A DNA stretch of 64,000 nt, from NCBI GenBank assembly GCA_035627615.1, contig DASPLL010000047.1:62001-126000 (forward strand), given 5' to 3'. Position numbers and translations under genes: made by a program. This DNA comes from BRH-c25 sp035627615 (GTDB lineage: Bacteria > Bacillota > Clostridia > Lutisporales > Lutisporaceae). Shown one piece after another: positions 59,885 to 64,000 of the stretch (the stretch's first letter is position 1; every line of letters begins with the position of its first letter). The notes under the pieces are model-generated. The model was not told the origin of the DNA, ran no database searches, and saw nothing but the letters and a program-made list of their open reading frames with translations.

Positions 59885-62800
59885 ATGGAAAAAAATTTCT
59901 CGTCAAAAGCTCTGGAAGCTAATCTGGCACATACCCGGGATAAGGAGATAGAGATACCGGAGGAGCAGAAGTGGTTCGCGGAGCTTTCAAAAGCTTACTG
60001 GGGTATTTATAAAAGGACCCAGGAGTTCATAAAAGAGCTTAACCACCACTATATAAATTACCAGTATGTGATTGAGAATCTGCACAATATCAGCCTGACC
60101 GACCTCTGGTTCTATAATTCCCTTGAAGAGTCGGAGAAGGCGCTTAATGTATTGATGAACATATTCAGAAAGCTTTTTGAAGCAAACCTCAAAGAGAGCC
60201 AGAGAGAGCTTCTTATTACGACTCTTATAAAATTCATCGACCGTCTTGCAAAGCTCGGGGAGTTTCCGGAGAGTATCATCCACCAATGCCTGGATATAAT
60301 AAAGGCCGATATTGAGAAGCATGAGCTGCTGTACATACGGAATTCAGGCTATTTTAAGACATATCTCAATAAGATAGCCGAGCTGCCTGAGTATAATGAA
60401 ACTGTAGCGGGTATGACTTCGGACCTGCTTGGAAAGTGCATTGATTATTGGGAGAACACCTCCAGGGTTGAAAAATGGTTCCATGAGAAAAGCACATTAT
60501 TCCATTCACAGAACAATGAAAGGATAAGTCATATAGGAAAGCCGTTCTTTGATGGGCTTAGAGCACAGCTTGAGAAAGCTTCCACATGGAAGCAGCTTTG
60601 CGAACTGCTGTTTTTCAATGATATATCCAATTACTTCCGCAGGTTCAGTGAAGAATTCGACACATCCCTTGAAAAAATATACTACATATTCTACCTGCTT
60701 CATTTGCCTGGAATGGCACAGCTTAGCAGCCACCTGCTCTATGACATGAACAGGCTGCTCAGGAATGTGCTAAAAGAGCTGGACGAGAATGATACGACCA
60801 CTTTCCTTGCAAACATTATTGCACTTTTTGAGGAATTGAAGGAGCAGCATGCCGGTATCGTGCTGGACTGCATACTGACACTCGGCAGGGAGGTCATAGA
60901 TACTCATGACAGTAAGGTGATTTCATATTTCATCAATGGCCTTATAGAATTCGGCTTCAAATATCCGGGAGACCTTGCCGTAAACAACGACTGGCAGATA
61001 CAGGTGGATACCAATCATGTCAAGAATATAAGGGTATGGCTTGAGCTTGTGGAACACTCGCCGGATGCCATGAAGGAACTGCTTTCAGCACTTATTGTGA
61101 ATTTGAAGCTGGGAGGGATATTCATCTCGGATACAGACCTTTTCCAGAGGGATGTCACAAAGCTCCTGAATTCCGATATAGCACCGGTCTACAAGCAGAT
61201 GAAGCAGCTGGCCAGGATATTTCCCGTGTACTTCAGGGAGATAGGTGCAGAAGGCAGACTCAGGGAAGTAACTACTGCAGTGGATGAATTGTCAAGAAGA
61301 AAGGACAGGCTGATCCACTTCCTCAGAAAGCAGATACATACAGAGAGCAACAATACGCATATAGAATTAACAAGGAAAATATTGCAGTACTGGTATGACG
61401 GAAATATTGAGCCTCTTAAAAGGATCGTGCCTGATGATGTGATTGGACAGATGGATATCAATAGTGAGTGGTATGTGCATGTCCATGATATACTGACTGA
61501 GCTTTGCGTGAAAATGGATGCTGCCCCTGAGCAGCTGCTTCAATTGGATGTTGAGGAGCTTGAACAGGCAGTTTCCTTGATCCGTTCAGACAGCAGCCGT
61601 GATAAGAAGAGGGTGAACTATATACTGCAGCTTCATTCGCTGCTGCTGGAAAAATACTCCCTGGAATCGGAAGATATAATATCAATGCTCAAAAGCTACA
61701 GGTTTTTCAGCAACAAGGATATAGATGGGCTGCAGGATAATCTGGAGAAAAATGATATGGGAGCGGCCTTGAGCCAGGTCTACAAGCTGATGAGGCATCT
61801 GAAAAAGATAATTGTGGACCCGAATACGAGCGAAGCTCTGGAAAACATATATTATAAGCGCCACATAGCAATTGGAATACCTTCAATGTACGGGCAATAT
61901 ATTGAACCGAAATTTGAAGCCCTGGGTCTGATGTTCAGGCTGGAAAAGACTGCATCAAAGCTGATGACGGAACTACTGCAGTCTGTCAATCTGGAGTACG
62001 TCTCTGCAAGGACCTTCAGGCATGTTTATGATGTACTGGGGCTTTTCAAAGAGGGCCTTGAGCTTGATGGAATATACAACCAGGGGTTTGATTCAAATTT
62101 TGAAATGTTCAAGTACAGCCTGACCTCGCCAAGCTTTTCGCTGGATCAATATATCAATATATTCCAGTTTATGGCGCAGAGTATCAAGCAGATAATAAGC
62201 GAGTACTTCCTGGATGTCTATGAGCTGCCGCTAAAAAAGGTGATACCTCAATTGTTTGCTCATAAGAAGCCTTTGTCGGAGCAGGAGAGCAAGCAGCTCT
62301 ATCATATGGAATCAGAGAAATTCTTCAGGGAGATATTATCCTCTGCCTTCCTTGTACAGGACCTGGACAATTTCATAACAAATATAATAAGTACCTTAAG
62401 GAGCATGATTGATAATTACCCTGGGGATTTTATTAAGAATATGATGACTTATGACCCTGATCTGGCTATAAGCCTCTTATATAGAGATACAGTGGGAATG
62501 GATAACCCTGTATTCCTTGGAGCAAAGGCGTATTTCCTGAAGAAAATGATTTCCTATGACTTCCCAATACCTCCAGGCTTCGTGCTCACAACAGAGGTAT
62601 TCAGGCATAAGAACACCATATTCAGGCATCCCTATATGGAGCAGGAAATGGATCAGTTCATACTGAACCACATCTGGGAGGTAGAGAAGATCACCAGGCA
62701 GCAGTTCGGGAATCCCAGGAATCCTCTTCTGTTCTCGGTAAGGTCCGGTACGGCCATTTCAATGCCGGGTGCCATGAGGACATTCCTGAACGTGGGTATG

Positions 62801-63973
62801 AATGATGAGATCGCTGAAACCTTCAGCCGGAAGCCGAACCATGCATGGACTGCATGGGATTGCTACAGGCGTTTCATACAGAGCTGGGGCATGGCTTATG
62901 GAATTGACAGGGATATATTCGACAGTGTGATTCTTGAACATAAGGTAAGGAATGGTGTTGAACAGAAAATACAATTCACTCCCGAACAGATGCGGAATAT
63001 AGCTTATTCCTACAAGAAGGTGCTGGAGGACAGCGGTATCGTTATAGAAAAAGATCCCTTCAAGCAGTTGAAGCAGGCCATATTCAACGTTATTGAATCC
63101 TGGTCCTCAGATAGAGCGAAATATTACAGGGAACATCTTCAGATAGCTGATGAATGGGGTACAGCTGTAATAGTACAGAAAATGGCCCTGGGGAATTTGT
63201 CCGCCTGCTCCGGGACAGGTGTGGTGTTTACCAACAGCCCGTTAAACGACAAATCAGGTGTAAACCTGTATGGGGATTTTACTCTGTGCAGCCAGGGTGA
63301 GGATATAGTATCGGGATTGGTACACACACTGCCTATTTCCGAAAGCCAGAGGAGGGAATTTTACAGAGACTGCAGCTTATCCCTTCAGTCTGCATTCCCA
63401 AGCATATACAGCGCTTTGCTGGATCTGTCCACACAGCTTATTGAAATATACGGCTTTATGCATCAGGAAATTGAGTTCACCTTTGAATCCGATGATCCTG
63501 ATGACCTGTACATTCTCCAGACCAGGAACCAGAAGCTTAAAAAGCAGAAGATATTATCCACCTTTGTACCGGCGCCGGATGAAATGAAACTGGTAGGACG
63601 GGGAATAGGAATCGGCGGCGGGGCATTGAGCGGAATATTGACCTTTGACATGGACGACTTGAAGGAATCAATCAGGAACGACCCTGATGAAAAACTGATA
63701 CTGATAAGGCCGGATACCGTTCCTGATGACATACCTATGATATTCAGCTGTGACGGGCTTATCACAGGCAAGGGAGGGGCTACCTCCCATGCTGCGGTTA
63801 CTGCAGGAAGCCTGGGCAAGGTCTGTGTTGTAAACTGCAAGGGCCTGGTGGTTAATGAAACGGAAAAAAGATGCACGATAAATGGAGTGGGATTCAGGTC
63901 GGGAGACAGGATATCCATAGATGGCAACCTCGGCAATGTATACAAAGGTGCATACGATATACAATATGAATAG
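59885..63973 (+). CDS. Large PPDK-like protein without the PEP/pyruvate barrel
   Basis: 1362 residues in a protein with an unusual order. Residues 1 to about 870 are helical and charged with no recognised domain. From about 870 to 1215 lies a PPDK-type ATP-grasp part: YDFPIPPGFVLTTEVF, SVRSGTAISMPGAMRTF, SGTGVVFTNSP and CSQGEDIVSGL. The phosphohistidine domain follows, with the catalytic His at 1302 in GGATSHAAVTAGSLGK. The usual C-terminal TIM barrel that binds pyruvate or PEP is absent, so it cannot work as pyruvate phosphate dikinase alone. Rifampin phosphotransferase has a similar three-part logic, but its middle domain is not seen here. It probably transfers phosphate to an unknown acceptor held by the large N-terminal region. 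Confidence 0.75.
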   Translation: MEKNFSSKALEANLAHTRDKEIEIPEEQKWFAELSKAYWGIYKRTQEFIKELNHHYINYQYVIENLHNISLTDLWFYNSLEESEKALNVLMNIFRKLFEANLKESQRELLITTLIKFIDRLAKLGEFPESIIHQCLDIIKADIEKHELLYIRNSGYFKTYLNKIAELPEYNETVAGMTSDLLGKCIDYWENTSRVEKWFHEKSTLFHSQNNERISHIGKPFFDGLRAQLEKASTWKQLCELLFFNDISNYFRRFSEEFDTSLEKIYYIFYLLHLPGMAQLSSHLLYDMNRLLRNVLKELDENDTTTFLANIIALFEELKEQHAGIVLDCILTLGREVIDTHDSKVISYFINGLIEFGFKYPGDLAVNNDWQIQVDTNHVKNIRVWLELVEHSPDAMKELLSALIVNLKLGGIFISDTDLFQRDVTKLLNSDIAPVYKQMKQLARIFPVYFREIGAEGRLREVTTAVDELSRRKDRLIHFLRKQIHTESNNTHIELTRKILQYWYDGNIEPLKRIVPDDVIGQMDINSEWYVHVHDILTELCVKMDAAPEQLLQLDVEELEQAVSLIRSDSSRDKKRVNYILQLHSLLLEKYSLESEDIISMLKSYRFFSNKDIDGLQDNLEKNDMGAALSQVYKLMRHLKKIIVDPNTSEALENIYYKRHIAIGIPSMYGQYIEPKFEALGLMFRLEKTASKLMTELLQSVNLEYVSARTFRHVYDVLGLFKEGLELDGIYNQGFDSNFEMFKYSLTSPSFSLDQYINIFQFMAQSIKQIISEYFLDVYELPLKKVIPQLFAHKKPLSEQESKQLYHMESEKFFREILSSAFLVQDLDNFITNIISTLRSMIDNYPGDFIKNMMTYDPDLAISLLYRDTVGMDNPVFLGAKAYFLKKMISYDFPIPPGFVLTTEVFRHKNTIFRHPYMEQEMDQFILNHIWEVEKITRQQFGNPRNPLLFSVRSGTAISMPGAMRTFLNVGMNDEIAETFSRKPNHAWTAWDCYRRFIQSWGMAYGIDRDIFDSVILEHKVRNGVEQKIQFTPEQMRNIAYSYKKVLEDSGIVIEKDPFKQLKQAIFNVIESWSSDRAKYYREHLQIADEWGTAVIVQKMALGNLSACSGTGVVFTNSPLNDKSGVNLYGDFTLCSQGEDIVSGLVHTLPISESQRREFYRDCSLSLQSAFPSIYSALLDLSTQLIEIYGFMHQEIEFTFESDDPDDLYILQTRNQKLKKQKILSTFVPAPDEMKLVGRGIGIGGGALSGILTFDMDDLKESIRNDPDEKLILIRPDTVPDDIPMIFSCDGLITGKGGATSHAAVTAGSLGKVCVVNCKGLVVNETEKRCTINGVGFRSGDRISIDGNLGNVYKGAYDIQYE

Positions 63974-64000
63974 TATACAGTATTAATTCAATGATATATC

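Noticed and set aside
1..64000. tRNA, rRNA, CRISPR arrays, phage or plasmid genes
   Set aside because: None was recognised: no cloverleaf or rRNA core, no regular spaced direct repeats, no integrase, capsid or replication gene.

Overview
The window looks like chromosomal DNA of an anaerobic, spore-forming Clostridia-class Firmicute. The supporting signs are a gerP-like spore-protein operon, DUF1657/DUF421 spore-type genes, two T-box leaders, a bcd-etf type acyl-CoA dehydrogenase operon whose EtfA carries a ferredoxin domain, an [FeFe]-hydrogenase-like protein, strong AGGAGG ribosome sites with GTG and TTG starts, and A+T-rich intergenic DNA. I see no rRNA, tRNA, CRISPR array, phage or plasmid genes. 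The species cannot be fixed from the sequence alone.

Layout. 1-6.9 kb: an eight-gene operon for a multi-subunit flavin/iron-sulfur amino-acid (proline, hydroxyproline or opine type) dehydrogenase, with its Na+ symporter, a DapA-family lyase and an FCD regulator, behind a clear promoter with a palindromic operator. 7-9.7 kb: a MoxR-type AAA+ ATPase, a metallopeptidase-like/VWA protein and a small unknown protein. 9.7-11.3 kb: a scar holding a repeat hairpin and three broken genes. 11.4-16.5 kb: TetR regulator, TtcA-like tRNA thiolase, Zn-phospholipase-like protein, MFS transporter, Cu/Zn SOD and Hsp20. 16.6-19.0 kb: a seven-gene gerP-like operon on the minus strand. 19.1-22.9 kb: a DUF3298-type protein, a gene stub, and dhaKLM plus a PfpI protein. 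22.9-28.7 kb (minus): NhaC antiporter, M20 deacylase, amidohydrolase and a BTAD regulator. 28.8-29.3 kb: a 451-bp MITE with inverted ends and an 8-bp target duplication. 29.3-32 kb: hydroxyacid dehydrogenase, methyltransferase and radical SAM protein. 32.1-37.4 kb: a sugar-sensing locus in which two membrane-anchored binding proteins flank a LytS/YesM kinase and a YesN regulator. 37.5-41.4 kb: glgA, a second palindromic element, and trpB2 behind a Trp-type T-box. 41.5-48 kb: small proteins, a Fur-family regulator, an EndoQ-like nuclease, an [FeFe]-hydrogenase homologue, a Zn alcohol dehydrogenase, and DUF1657/DUF421. 48.2-54 kb: pepD, rarD, a DUF3810 protein, and an archaeal-type ornithine cyclodeaminase behind a T-box whose best specifier is a proline codon. 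54.3-57.6 kb: a sigma-54 promoter and acd-etfB-etfA. 57.8-64 kb: methyltransferase, glycerate kinase and a 1362-residue PPDK-like protein that lacks the PEP/pyruvate barrel.

Shared themes are amino-acid and peptide turnover (the dehydrogenase complex, M20 enzymes, PepD, the Trp and Pro T-boxes), three-carbon metabolism (DhaKLM, glycerate kinase, hydroxyacid dehydrogenase, PPDK-like protein), and spore equipment. Many intergenic gaps carry short palindromic repeats, and four genes are deletion remnants, so part of the region has been remodelled by repeats and deletions, unless some junctions are assembly errors.
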